DNA of 64,000 nucleotides from Kitasatospora humi (GTDB taxonomy: Bacteria; Actinomycetota; Actinomycetes; Streptomycetales; Streptomycetaceae), in NCBI RefSeq assembly GCF_020907985.1, contig NZ_JAJJPA010000001.1, positions 310,001-374,000 on the forward strand, in the 5' to 3' direction. Below the pieces are notes generated by a model. It saw nothing but the letters and a program-made list of their open reading frames with translations. It was not told where the DNA came from and made no database searches. Position 1 is the first letter of the stretch, and the number at the start of each line of letters is the position of its first letter. The position numbers were made by a program, and so were the translations under genes. Shown here one piece after another: positions 33,023-43,851 of this stretch.

Positions 33023-33068
33023 GATAGCGACGCTATCCTTTGACTCGCCGTAGCCCCCGTACTACAAG
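33023..33068 (+). promoter_or_regulatory. Palindrome GATAGCG-A-CGCTATC and adjacent promoter-like elements
   Basis: A perfect 7+1+7 palindrome at 33023-33037, extended by AA/CTT flanks, sits directly before TTGACT (33040-33045). A weak -10-like TACAAG lies 17 bases further on (33063-33068). The layout looks like an operator-controlled promoter for the LppU-like gene. TetR-type proteins bind similar dyads, but none is adjacent. Confidence 0.45.
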
Positions 33069-33168
33069 CTGACAAGACGTCAGGAGAGGGCCGCGGAACC
33101 GGGCGAGGCTGACGGCGCGTCACCCAGTGCGCCCATGGAAGCCGACCACTGCTAGGCGAGGGGGCCTC

Positions 33169-33882
33169 GTGTCGAACATCATCATGCTGCAGCTGACCAG
33201 GGAAGAGGCGGCTGCCGGCACATACCGGACGATCAACACGGCTACCGGGCCGACCACGATCCACATCCCGCCGGTGCAGGACGGCATGGTGGTGCGCGTG
33301 CCCACCGCCGACGGCGGCGAGGTGTACGCCCGGATCCAGATCATCGGCGGCCAGCCGGGGGTGCCGACCAAGAGCAAGGCGCCGCTGGTGGTCCTGGTGT
33401 CCGTCATCGCCGTCGTGGCGATCGGCGTGACCCTCGGCCTCACGCTTGGCCAGCACCACGACAGCCCCTACTCCAGCCCGACGGTCGACCCCGTCGTCAC
33501 CCAGACCACCGACAGCGCCACCACCCCCGCGCCCGACGACACCGACACCGCCCTCCCGACCGACCCGGACACCTACCAGCCGCCGACCACCGACCCCACG
33601 TCGCCCTCCGAAAGCCCGTTCACCGACGGCTCCTGCCTCAGCGGCACCCTGCCCGACTCGACGACCGCCCAGCCGGTGACCGACGTCAACGTGGTCGACT
33701 GCGGCTCCTCGGACGCGCACTACAAGATCATCCACACCTTCCCGTTCAGCGACGACCTGCACCAGTGCGACAGCGTCTCTGGGACCGAGTACATGTTCTC
33801 CGAGACCAGGACCTGGGGCGGGGCCACACTGATGTCCACCGTTTACTGCGTGAAGGGCCTGGGCTCCTACTCCCGCAGCTGA
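33169..33882 (+). CDS. Single-pass protein with DnaJ-CTD-like N-terminus and LppU-like extracellular domain
   Basis: 237-residue type II-like membrane protein. Residues about 5-55 (LQLTREEAAAGTYRTI, IHIPPVQDGMVVRVP, GEVYARIQII) follow the pattern of a DnaJ C-terminal substrate-binding domain repeat. A single membrane helix (VVLVSVIAVVAIGVTLGLTLG) comes next, then a Thr/Asp/Pro-rich linker of about 60 residues. The C-terminal domain of about 80 residues contains VNVVDCGSSDAHYKIIHTF and STVYCVKGLG, with four Cys in total, as in LppU/SCO3897 proteins. The start is GTG 33169 with GAGGGGG upstream. It lies directly before the SWIM/vWA/MoxR operon on the same strand, with a 139-bp gap. Confidence 0.8.
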   Translation: MSNIIMLQLTREEAAAGTYRTINTATGPTTIHIPPVQDGMVVRVPTADGGEVYARIQIIGGQPGVPTKSKAPLVVLVSVIAVVAIGVTLGLTLGQHHDSPYSSPTVDPVVTQTTDSATTPAPDDTDTALPTDPDTYQPPTTDPTSPSESPFTDGSCLSGTLPDSTTAQPVTDVNVVDCGSSDAHYKIIHTFPFSDDLHQCDSVSGTEYMFSETRTWGGATLMSTVYCVKGLGSYSRS

Positions 33883-34021
33883 GCAACCACCGCACCAGCT
33901 TCGTTCGCACCGAGGGGGCCGCGCGCGACCCGGCGGCCGACGGCCGCTGTCAGTGATCGCGAGTAGCTTCAGCACATCCCGCCGATCCGGCGAGGTAACC
34001 CCTCGGTGCGAAGGAGATGGT

Positions 34022-34531
34022 GTGTTGTCAGCCTGGGAGGAGTCGAGCACGGCGCGCGTGGTACCGCCCGCGCGCCCGCGCAAGCTCGCCAAGGTGCCGT
34101 TCGTCGAGTTGGCCGACGGGCGGTTGCAGGGCGTGGTGTCCAGCGGCTCGGACATCGAGCGGGTCTACGTCTCGTCGATCGCCGCGGGCAGCTTCGGGTA
34201 CGCCTGCAGCACCAACAACAACCGTCCTTGCGGCGGCGCCCGCGGCTCCTTCTGCAAGCACATCCAGGCCCTGGTCGGCGAGGCCGTGCTGCAGTACGGC
34301 GCCGAGCGGGTGGTCCGCTACCTGCGGATCGAGCTCGCCGATCCGCAGACCGACGCGGCCGGCCTGACGGCGGCGATGCTCGCCACCCGGCCGGTACCGG
34401 ATCCCGGCAAGGCCCCCGCGGCAGTCTTCAGCCGCTTCCTGCGCCACCTGGCCTACCTGGAACTGGGGCCGAGCAGCACGCCGCTGCCCGAGCTGCAGTG
34501 GTTCCCGGCGAGCCGGACGGCGGTGGCGTGA
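34022..34531 (+). CDS. SWIM-type zinc-finger protein, first gene of the MoxR/vWA operon
   Basis: 169-residue protein with a compact zinc-finger: Cys62, Cys70, Cys78 and His80 (C-x7-C-x7-C-x-H) in the stretch FGYACSTNNN to SFCKHIQAL. The final C-x-H is diagnostic for SWIM domains, and the first spacing is longer than the usual C-x-C. GTG 34022 has AAGGAG close upstream. The downstream gene starts at the stop codon (TGATG overlap). SWIM proteins accompany MoxR/vWA systems such as E. coli yehLMPQ, where they may bind DNA or other substrates. The rest of the protein is helical and basic at the N-terminus. Confidence 0.82.
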   Translation: MLSAWEESSTARVVPPARPRKLAKVPFVELADGRLQGVVSSGSDIERVYVSSIAAGSFGYACSTNNNRPCGGARGSFCKHIQALVGEAVLQYGAERVVRYLRIELADPQTDAAGLTAAMLATRPVPDPGKAPAAVFSRFLRHLAYLELGPSSTPLPELQWFPASRTAVA

Positions 34532-35946
34532 TGCGAGCCGACCTGCTGACCGAGCCGGTCGACGGACTGGACGAACTCCTCGCCGCCGTGGCCGCGTTCG
34601 ACCAGGTGCTGGTGACCGGACTGCTCCGCCCGCACCCCGCCCAGGCTGCCGGGCTGGCCGGACTGGCCGACGCGGTGGCCGGCTCGCCGCTGGCCGCCCG
34701 GGTCGCCGAGGCCGCCGAGAAGGCGGCAGCCGGCGCCGCGGGGGAGGAGCACTTCGTCGCCCTGGCCGCTGCCCGCACCGCACTGCTCGGCGCCGCCCAC
34801 GACGCCCTGACCGCCCGCGCCGCCGAGTCCGTCGGACGGACCGTCGGCCCCGCGCCCGCCTTCACCCCCGGCGAGCCGCAGGCGGCCAACCTGTCGGCCG
34901 CCGCCCGCTCCTGGCTCTGCGAGCTGGGCCGGGCCGGCTGGCAGGGCATCGACCACGAGCTGATCTCGGGCGCGGCGCAGATCGTCTCCGCGATGCTGCC
35001 CGACCCCGGCCTGCGCCGACTGGCCGTGCTGCTCGACGGGTTCGCCGCCGAGCTCGCCGCCTGCTGCCCGGGGGCCACCCTGGAGCTGGTGCCGCTGCGC
35101 CGCTGGGCCGATCTCTGGTCCCGGGCGCTGCTGCTCACCCAGTCTGGCGCCACCGGCCCGGCCCCGACCGGCCGCGCCACCGGCCGGCTGCTGCCGCTCG
35201 GCGTCGACCTGCAGGAACACGCGACCGCCGCGCAGGCCCAGGTGCACGCGGTGTTCGAGCCGGCCGACGGCAGCCCGTCCCGGCTGGTGCGGGCGTCCGT
35301 CGCAGTGCCCAAGCCCGACACGGTGGTCGGCGCCGGCGTCTGGCAACTGCTGCGCCCGCACCTGTCGTTGCTGGCGGCGCTCGGCGACGGCCGTTCGATG
35401 GAGATCACCGAGCTGCCGATCACCGACGACGGGGACCTGATCTGGAGCGATGCGCAGGCCCGCGCCGGCGAGCCGGCCGATCCCTTCGCCACCGCCCGAG
35501 TCGCCCTGTCCGCCGCCGAGTTGCCCGCCACCGCCCCGCTCGACCGGCATCCGGCGCGGATCGCCGTCCCGCTGCTGCTGGAAGGCTACGCAGCAGTGGC
35601 CGACGGGGACGCCGTGGCGTTCACCCTGGCCGGGACGGGGGCAGCCCCGGCCGAAGGCTGGGGGAGGATCGCCGTCGACACCGACCGGATCCCGAGCGCC
35701 GGTCCGCTCACCCCGGCCGCGGTCGCCGCGTCCAGCGCCTGCATCGGCCTGCTCCGGTGGGACGCCGGGGAGTTCACGGTGCAGCCACTGGCTGTCGAGA
35801 CCACCGTGCGCAAGAAGACCGTGGCCGTGCACTCCGGTGCCTGGGCCGGCGGCACCACCGACAAGCTGGGTGCCAAGGGCGAGAAAGCCGCCACCGAGGC
35901 CGTCGCGGTGCTGCGCGAGCGAGCGGGCAGGCTGCTGCGCAAATGA
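34531..35946 (+). CDS. Unknown 471-residue protein of the MoxR/vWA operon
   Basis: No named domain recognised. The N-terminal 150 residues are Ala-rich helices (LLAAVAAFDQVLVTGLLRPH, AARTALLGAAHDALTARAAESVG). The C-terminal half is a mix of strands and helices (HAVFEPADGSPSRLVRASVAVPKPDTVVGAGVWQLLRPHLSLLAAL, RIAVPLLLEGYAAVADGDAVAF). There is no signal peptide or membrane segment, so it is cytosolic. ATG 34531 overlaps the SWIM gene stop, and its own TGA overlaps the vWA start (ATGA). The strict coupling suggests near-equimolar production and a physical complex with its neighbours. Confidence 0.85.
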   Translation: MRADLLTEPVDGLDELLAAVAAFDQVLVTGLLRPHPAQAAGLAGLADAVAGSPLAARVAEAAEKAAAGAAGEEHFVALAAARTALLGAAHDALTARAAESVGRTVGPAPAFTPGEPQAANLSAAARSWLCELGRAGWQGIDHELISGAAQIVSAMLPDPGLRRLAVLLDGFAAELAACCPGATLELVPLRRWADLWSRALLLTQSGATGPAPTGRATGRLLPLGVDLQEHATAAQAQVHAVFEPADGSPSRLVRASVAVPKPDTVVGAGVWQLLRPHLSLLAALGDGRSMEITELPITDDGDLIWSDAQARAGEPADPFATARVALSAAELPATAPLDRHPARIAVPLLLEGYAAVADGDAVAFTLAGTGAAPAEGWGRIAVDTDRIPSAGPLTPAAVAASSACIGLLRWDAGEFTVQPLAVETTVRKKTVAVHSGAWAGGTTDKLGAKGEKAATEAVAVLRERAGRLLRK

Positions 35947-37310
35947 CCGAGAACACGGACGAACTGACGACAAGCCAGGAACATCGCCGCCAGGTGCTCT
36001 ACTGGCGGTTGCTGGCCCGGCTCTTCGACTCCGAGGAGCAGCCCGCCCTGGAGTCCGCGAGCCTGGCCGTGGTCGAGGACATCGGCCTGCCGGCCGGACT
36101 GCTCGACCCCGGCACCTCGGTCGACTCCATCGTGCAGCGCCACCCGGCGCTGGCCGAGGAGTTCGACGGCCTGATGGTGCCGGAACCGCTCGGCGACGGG
36201 GAGCGCGACCGGGCCGCCGAGGTGCGCCGCGCCGCGCTGGCCGCCAAAGTGCTGCTGAACGTCTTCTCCACCGGCTCCGGCCCGGTCAGTGCGAAGCAGC
36301 TCGCCCGCTGGCAGTCCGACGCCGGCTGGCTGGAGAAGGCGCTCGGCTGCCGCCCCGGCGAGCTGCGGGGCGGCAAGGGCGGTGGCGGTGCGGCGCCGGA
36401 GCCGGGCACCCTGTTTCCGGCGTTCGGACCGCAGTTGGGCGAGATCGAAGCCGACCTGGTGAAGCGGATGCGGCTGCGTGAGGTGCTCGCCGACCCCGTG
36501 CTGGCCGCCCAGTTGACCCCGAGCATGTCGCTGATCGAGCAGCTGCTGCGCGACAAGCACAACCTGTCCGGCTTGGCACTGGCCAACGCCAAGTCGCTGA
36601 TCCGGCGGTTCATCGACGAGGTCGCCGAGGTGCTGCGCACCCAGGTGGCCAAGGCCACGGTGGGCGAGCTCGACCGCTCGGTGCCGCCCAAGCGGGTGTT
36701 CCGCAACCTGGACCTCGACCGCACCGTCTGGAAGAACCTCACCAACTGGAGCCCGGAGGAGGAGCGGCTCTACGTCGACCGCCTCTACTACCGGCACACC
36801 GTCCGCAAGACCACGCCGAACCGGCTGATCGTGGTGGTGGACCAGTCCGGTTCGATGGTCGACTCGATGGTCAACTGCACCATCCTGGCCTCGATCTTCG
36901 CCGGACTGCCCAAGGTGGACGTGCACCTGATCGCCTACGACACCCGTGCCATCGATCTGACGCCCTGGGTGCACGACCCCTTCGAGACCCTGCTGCGCAC
37001 CAATCTCGGCGGCGGCAACGACGGGCCGATCGCGATGGCGATGGCCCGTCCGAAGATCGCCGAGCCGAAGAACACCGTGCTGGTGTGGATCTCGGACTTC
37101 TACGAATTCGACCGATCCCAGCCGCTGTTCGAGGGCATCGAGGCGGTGCACCGGTCCGGAGTGAAGTTCATCCCGGTCGGGTCGGTGACCAGCTCCGGAC
37201 GCCAGGAGGTCAACCCCTGGTTCCGGGAGCGCTTCAAGGCCCTTGGCACGCCCGTGGTCTCCGGGCACATCAACAAGCTGGTGCACGAGCTCAAGGCCTT
37301 CCTCGCCTGA
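35943..37310 (+). CDS. von Willebrand factor A domain protein (MoxR partner)
   Basis: 455-residue cytosolic protein. The N-terminal 290 residues are helical (VLYWRLLARLFDSEEQPALE, LIEQLLRDKHNLSGLALANAKSLIRRFIDEVAEVLR). The C-terminal vWA domain has a complete MIDAS: Asp300-Gln-Ser-Gly-Ser304 in VVVDQSGSMVDS, a Thr-Asn segment LLRTNLGGGNDGP, and WISDFYEF as the fifth-strand Asp. ATG 35943 overlaps the upstream stop. vWA proteins of this type act with MoxR AAA+ ATPases in substrate or metal-cofactor remodelling (yehP-like). A 27-bp tandem array separates it from the ATPase gene. Confidence 0.92.
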   Translation: MTENTDELTTSQEHRRQVLYWRLLARLFDSEEQPALESASLAVVEDIGLPAGLLDPGTSVDSIVQRHPALAEEFDGLMVPEPLGDGERDRAAEVRRAALAAKVLLNVFSTGSGPVSAKQLARWQSDAGWLEKALGCRPGELRGGKGGGGAAPEPGTLFPAFGPQLGEIEADLVKRMRLREVLADPVLAAQLTPSMSLIEQLLRDKHNLSGLALANAKSLIRRFIDEVAEVLRTQVAKATVGELDRSVPPKRVFRNLDLDRTVWKNLTNWSPEEERLYVDRLYYRHTVRKTTPNRLIVVVDQSGSMVDSMVNCTILASIFAGLPKVDVHLIAYDTRAIDLTPWVHDPFETLLRTNLGGGNDGPIAMAMARPKIAEPKNTVLVWISDFYEFDRSQPLFEGIEAVHRSGVKFIPVGSVTSSGRQEVNPWFRERFKALGTPVVSGHINKLVHELKAFLA

Positions 37311-37320
37311 GCGGCGAGCG

Positions 37321-37401
37321 CCCTCGTCCGAGCGGCCGAGCCGAGCGCTCTCGCCCGAGCGGCTCGCCTGACCGTCCTCGCCCGAGCGGCTCGCCTGACC
37401 G
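37321..37401 (+). repeat. 27-bp tandem repeat, three copies, between vWA and MoxR genes
   Basis: Three contiguous 27-bp units at 37321-37347, 37348-37374 and 37375-37401. The last two are identical except at the first base; the first is divergent. The shared core is CGAGCGGCTCGCCTGACCG. A partial unit lies over the vWA stop codon. The array fills the whole non-coding gap. Confidence 0.85.
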
Positions 37402-37443
37402 GTGAGCACCATCCAATTTCCCTCGCAAGAAAGGCCCTTCCGC

Positions 37444-38565
37444 ATGTCCGACCTGCTCCGCGCCCCCGCCGAGATCAAGTACGCCGAGGAGCTGGCCTGG
37501 CTGGAGTCGGTCGACACCGGCCCCAAGCCGTTCTCCTGGCGGCTCTCCCCGAAGATGATCCGCCTGTTCATCCTCGGCTCCGAGCGCGCGGACGGCCTGG
37601 ACCGCGAGGTCCAGCAGAAGTGGTTCGGTGACCGCAGTCTGGTCGAGCGCGCCATCGTCACCCTCGCCTCGGACCGCGGCCTGCTGCTGATCGGCGACCC
37701 GGGCACCGGCAAGAGCTGGCTGGCCGAGCTGCTGGCCGCGGCGATCTGCCGCAACTCCACCCTGGTGGTGCAGGGCACCGCCGGCACCACCGAGGACCAC
37801 ATCAAGTACTCCTGGAACGTGTCCATGGTGATCGCCAAGGGCCAGTCCAGGGAGTCGATGATCCCGTCACCGATCATGACCGCCATGGAGACCGGTGCGA
37901 TCGGCCGGTTCGAGGAACTCACCCGCTCCACCAGCGACGTGCAGGACGCACTGATCTCCATCCTCTCCGAGAAGTACATATCGGTGCCCGAACTCGACAG
38001 CGACAACAGCGACAACATCGTGTTCGCCAAGCCCGGCTTCTCGATCATCGCCACCGCCAACAGCCGCGACCGCGGCGTCAACGACCTCTCCTCCGCGCTC
38101 AAGCGGCGGTTCAACTTCGTGCGCATCCCGGTGGTGACAAACAAGCGCAGTGAGGCGGAGATCGTGCGGTTCCGCACCGAGGAGCTGCTGCGCCGCCACC
38201 AGATCGAGCTGGACGTGCCGCCGACCCTGCTGGACGTGCTGCTGCAGAGCTTCGCCGACCTGCGCGAGGCCTCGGCCTCGGCCGGCAGCGACGACGAGAA
38301 GCTGGAGTCCGCGCTCTCCACCGCCGAGCAGATCGGCGTGCTGGAGGACGCCATCCTGCACAGCAACTTCTTCGGTGACCGCGCCCTGACCGCCCGCACC
38401 CTGGCCTCCTCGCTGGTCGGCTCAATGGCCCGCCGCGAACCGGAGGACTTGGCGATCCTCAACAAGTACCTGCACGGCGTCGTCGAGCCGCGCAGCAAGG
38501 AAGCGGGCGGCGAGTGGCCCGAGTTCCTCGCGGGCGGTCGCGAGACCATCGCCACGCTGTCCTGA
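37444..38565 (+). CDS. MoxR-family AAA+ ATPase
   Basis: 373-residue AAA+ ATPase. Walker A GDPGTGKS spans residues 84-91. The Walker B-like IGRFEEL is followed by TRSTSDVQDALISILSEKYISVPEL, the helix-2 insert characteristic of MoxR proteins. Sensor 1 is SIIATANSRDRGVNDLSSALKRRFNFVRIP (with the Arg finger), and a lid domain follows. ATG 37444 has AAAGG nine bases upstream; a GTG at 37402 would start exactly at the end of the tandem repeat and lacks a good ribosome-binding site. In the operon it should energise remodelling together with the vWA and DUF5682 proteins (yehL-like). Confidence 0.93.
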   Translation: MSDLLRAPAEIKYAEELAWLESVDTGPKPFSWRLSPKMIRLFILGSERADGLDREVQQKWFGDRSLVERAIVTLASDRGLLLIGDPGTGKSWLAELLAAAICRNSTLVVQGTAGTTEDHIKYSWNVSMVIAKGQSRESMIPSPIMTAMETGAIGRFEELTRSTSDVQDALISILSEKYISVPELDSDNSDNIVFAKPGFSIIATANSRDRGVNDLSSALKRRFNFVRIPVVTNKRSEAEIVRFRTEELLRRHQIELDVPPTLLDVLLQSFADLREASASAGSDDEKLESALSTAEQIGVLEDAILHSNFFGDRALTARTLASSLVGSMARREPEDLAILNKYLHGVVEPRSKEAGGEWPEFLAGGRETIATLS

Positions 38566-38595
38566 ACCACCGCGCCCGAGAAGGGGTTTCACCAG

Positions 38596-41538
<2,943 letters not shown>

Positions 41539-41543
41539 GCCTG

Positions 41544-41575
41544 CCGCCCGTCGCCCTTCCCGGGGCGGCGGGCGG
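41544..41575 (+). terminator. Hairpin ending the MoxR/vWA/DUF5682 operon
   Basis: A 13-bp stem (41544-41556 with 41563-41575, one G-T pair) and 6-nt loop start five bases after the DUF5682 stop codon. Confidence 0.75.
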
Positions 41576-41719
41576 TCGCACGACGGCCGGCCTTCGACGT
41601 CCCGGCCGATGGCAAGTCACTGCACGCACTACCTGACGTCAAACCTTGTCAGCGCGAACGGAATTCACCAACGTTGGGAGCTGCCGAACTGCTCATCGAC
41701 CCTCTGGAGCACCCCTGTC

Positions 41720-43372
41720 ATGCCTGCGATGTCCGACGACACCGTGGCGGCCGCCGAAGCGCATCGGCAGCAGACCCGCCGCACCCGCCGCCTGTTCCAC
41801 GCCATGACCGCCATCGCCCTGCTGATCTCGGCGGCCGTCGGCACCGCCGCGATGGCGGACACGCCGCCGCCGGGACCCAACCCGTCGACCGCCGAGCAGG
41901 AACAGGGCATGCACCCCGGCCGGCCGTTCCACGATCCGGCCGATGCCGACACCGCGGGCAGCCAGGACCTCGACATCACCCTGGACGCGGCCGACACCCG
42001 TTTCGACGTCGGTGGCCGCAAGGTCTACGGGCAGTCGTACAACGGCTCGTTCGTGGCGCCGACCATCCGCATGACGCCGGGCTCGACCGTCACCATCAAG
42101 CTGGTCAACCACCTGACCGTGGCCACCAACCTGCACTTCCACGGGTTGCACGTCTCCCCGGAGGGCCAGGCGGACGATCCCTTCATCTGCGTGGCTCCCG
42201 GCGCCGAGACCACCTACCAGCTGGCGATCCCCGCCAACCACCCGCAGGGCACCTTCTGGTACCACTCGCACGCCATGAGCAAGACCTGCCCGCCCCCCGG
42301 CAGCACCGACGGGATGGACGACGGCATGGACGACGGGATGCCGGACGCGTCCGACCCGTCCGGCGCGCCCAGTGCGTCCGGCACCGGCTTCACTCCCGGC
42401 GACGTGATGAACCAGGTGTTCGCCGGCCTGTCCGGCGCGATCATCGTCGGCGACAACCGCACCCTGCTGCCCCGCGACCTGCGCTACACCACCACGCACA
42501 CCATGGTGCTGAAGGACGTCCAGCTGGACGCCACCGGCCACATCGTGCAGGGCTTCATCAACTCCAAGGCCCCGACCGTGCGGCTGGTCAACGGCCAGCT
42601 ACGGCCGGTGCTGACCATGAAGCCCAATGAGACCCAACTGTGGCGGCTGGTCAACGCCGGAGCCAACATCTCCTACCAACTCCAGCTGGACGGCTACCAG
42701 TTCACCGTGATCGGCGAGGACGGCGAGCCGGTCAACCAGGTGACCACGCCCGATCGGCTGCTGCTGCCGCCGGGCAAGCGCTACGACGTCCTGGTGACCG
42801 CGAGCGACCACCCCGGCACGGCGACCCTGCGCAACGTCGCCTTCAACACCGGTCCGATCGGCGACAACTACCCGGACGTGCCGCTCGCCACCATCAAGGT
42901 GGCCGGCCACCCGGCGCCCAAGAAGTCCACCGTCTCCGGCAGCATCCCGACCGCGCCGGCCGACCTCTCGGCGGTGCCGGTCGCGCAGCACCGCACCGTG
43001 GACCTCACCCAGAGCTCGGACAACCTGAGCTACTACATCAACGGCAAGCAGTTCGCGATGGACGCGCCGGCCTTCGGCACCCCCGCCAAGCTGGGCACCG
43101 TCGAGGAGTGGACCATCGTCAACCACACCGGTGTCGACCACCCGTTCCACATCCACACCAACGCCTTCCAGGTGGTCTCGATCAACGGCGTGCCGCAGCC
43201 GTACACCTCCCGGGCGGACGACGTGCCCGTGCCGCACGAGGTCAACGGGGTGCCCGGCCAGATGGTCATCCGGGTCGACTTCGCCGACTTCCCGGGCAAG
43301 TGGATGTTCCACTGCCACATCGCGGCCCATGAGGACTTCGGGATGATGAGCTACATCAACGTGGTCCCGTAG
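41720..43372 (+). CDS. Secreted three-domain multicopper oxidase
   Basis: 550-residue laccase-like oxidase. Signal/anchor helix at about residues 28-50 (AMTAIALLISAAVGTAAMA). All copper-binding motifs are present: HFHGLH and WYHSHAMS in domain 1, and HPFHIHTNAF and FHCHIAAHEDFGMM in domain 3, the latter giving T1 Cys and the T1/T3 His set with Met as axial ligand. A Met/Asp-rich loop (G-M-D-D-G-M-D-D-G-M) in domain 1 resembles the metal-binding Met loops of copper oxidases such as CueO. The start at ATG 41720 is preferred over ATG 41729. It oxidises phenolics or Cu(I) outside the membrane. Confidence 0.92.
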   Translation: MPAMSDDTVAAAEAHRQQTRRTRRLFHAMTAIALLISAAVGTAAMADTPPPGPNPSTAEQEQGMHPGRPFHDPADADTAGSQDLDITLDAADTRFDVGGRKVYGQSYNGSFVAPTIRMTPGSTVTIKLVNHLTVATNLHFHGLHVSPEGQADDPFICVAPGAETTYQLAIPANHPQGTFWYHSHAMSKTCPPPGSTDGMDDGMDDGMPDASDPSGAPSASGTGFTPGDVMNQVFAGLSGAIIVGDNRTLLPRDLRYTTTHTMVLKDVQLDATGHIVQGFINSKAPTVRLVNGQLRPVLTMKPNETQLWRLVNAGANISYQLQLDGYQFTVIGEDGEPVNQVTTPDRLLLPPGKRYDVLVTASDHPGTATLRNVAFNTGPIGDNYPDVPLATIKVAGHPAPKKSTVSGSIPTAPADLSAVPVAQHRTVDLTQSSDNLSYYINGKQFAMDAPAFGTPAKLGTVEEWTIVNHTGVDHPFHIHTNAFQVVSINGVPQPYTSRADDVPVPHEVNGVPGQMVIRVDFADFPGKWMFHCHIAAHEDFGMMSYINVVP

Positions 43373-43440
43373 CCGGCGATCGCGGGTGAGCGCCGCTGGT
43401 CGGTGCCGGAGTCGCTGCGGATCACCGCCGCGCTGACCGC

Positions 43441-43680
43441 GGTGCCGGCGCTCGCGGTGGGGCCGGCAGCAGCCGCAGTGCGCTCACTGAGCCGCTGCTG
43501 AGCCGGGCCCGTGAGCTCGGCTCGGTCGGCCTGCTGCTCTCCGGCGACCCGCGCGAGGGCGCCCTGGTCGGCAGCGAATGCGCCGCCCTGCGGCCGCCGG
43601 GTCGCGCCCTGCTGGTCCGCCGCGCCCACCCGTCCACGGTGGTCCAGCTCGCCCTGCCGGAGGACCGGGACGCGTCCTGA
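43441..43680 (+). pseudogene. C-terminal remnant of an EccC/FtsK-SpoIIIE-type ATPase
   Basis: The last 80 codons of this frame read G-G-A-G-S-S-R-S-A-L-T-E-P-L-L-S-R-A-R-E-L-G, then VGLLLSGDPREGALVG and LRPPGRALLVRR with a final V-V-Q-L-A. This pattern matches the extreme C-terminus of type VII secretion EccC and related FtsK/SpoIIIE ATPases. No Walker motifs or upstream domains remain, and a second frame carries unrelated text, so it is a decayed fragment between the multicopper oxidase and the lanthipeptide genes. Confidence 0.55.
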
Positions 43681-43760
43681 CCGTCCGGCACCGAGCGCTC
43701 CCGGAAGCCGCGCCCGCCCGGGTGCGGCTTCTCGCGTTCGGGAGCGCGATGGCGCCTTCC

Positions 43761-43800
43761 CAGTGGTCTCACATCGGTTCCCCAGTGGCCGGTGGTTCGG
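43761..43800 (+). promoter_or_regulatory. SARP-type heptamer repeats at 11-bp spacing
   Basis: CAGTGGT (43761), CATCGGT (43772), CAGTGGC (43783) and GGTTCGG (43794) start exactly 11 bp apart, and the two CAGTGG copies are 22 bp apart. SARP activators bind heptamer direct repeats with this periodicity upstream of their targets. A SARP gene lies at 48075-48881 in the same locus, and the lanthipeptide precursor starts at 43852. Confidence 0.6.
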
Positions 43801-43841
43801 TGGGTCCCGCCGGCCGGTCCGGTCGGCAGGACCCACCCGAA
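43796..43841 (+). promoter_or_regulatory. 5'-leader hairpin abutting the precursor ribosome-binding site
   Basis: GGTGGGTCC (43799-43807) pairs with GGACCCACC (43829-43837), extended by TTC/GAA across a one-base bulge. The inner loop is GC-rich and can pair further. The 3' arm ends in the AAGGAG ribosome-binding site (43840-43845) of the class III precursor, so folding could limit its translation. Confidence 0.45.
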
Positions 43842-43851
43842 GGAGAACACC

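Noticed and set aside
35586..38570. Minus-strand open frame of about 990 codons
   Set aside because: Antisense to the vWA and MoxR genes, which have complete motifs on the plus strand.
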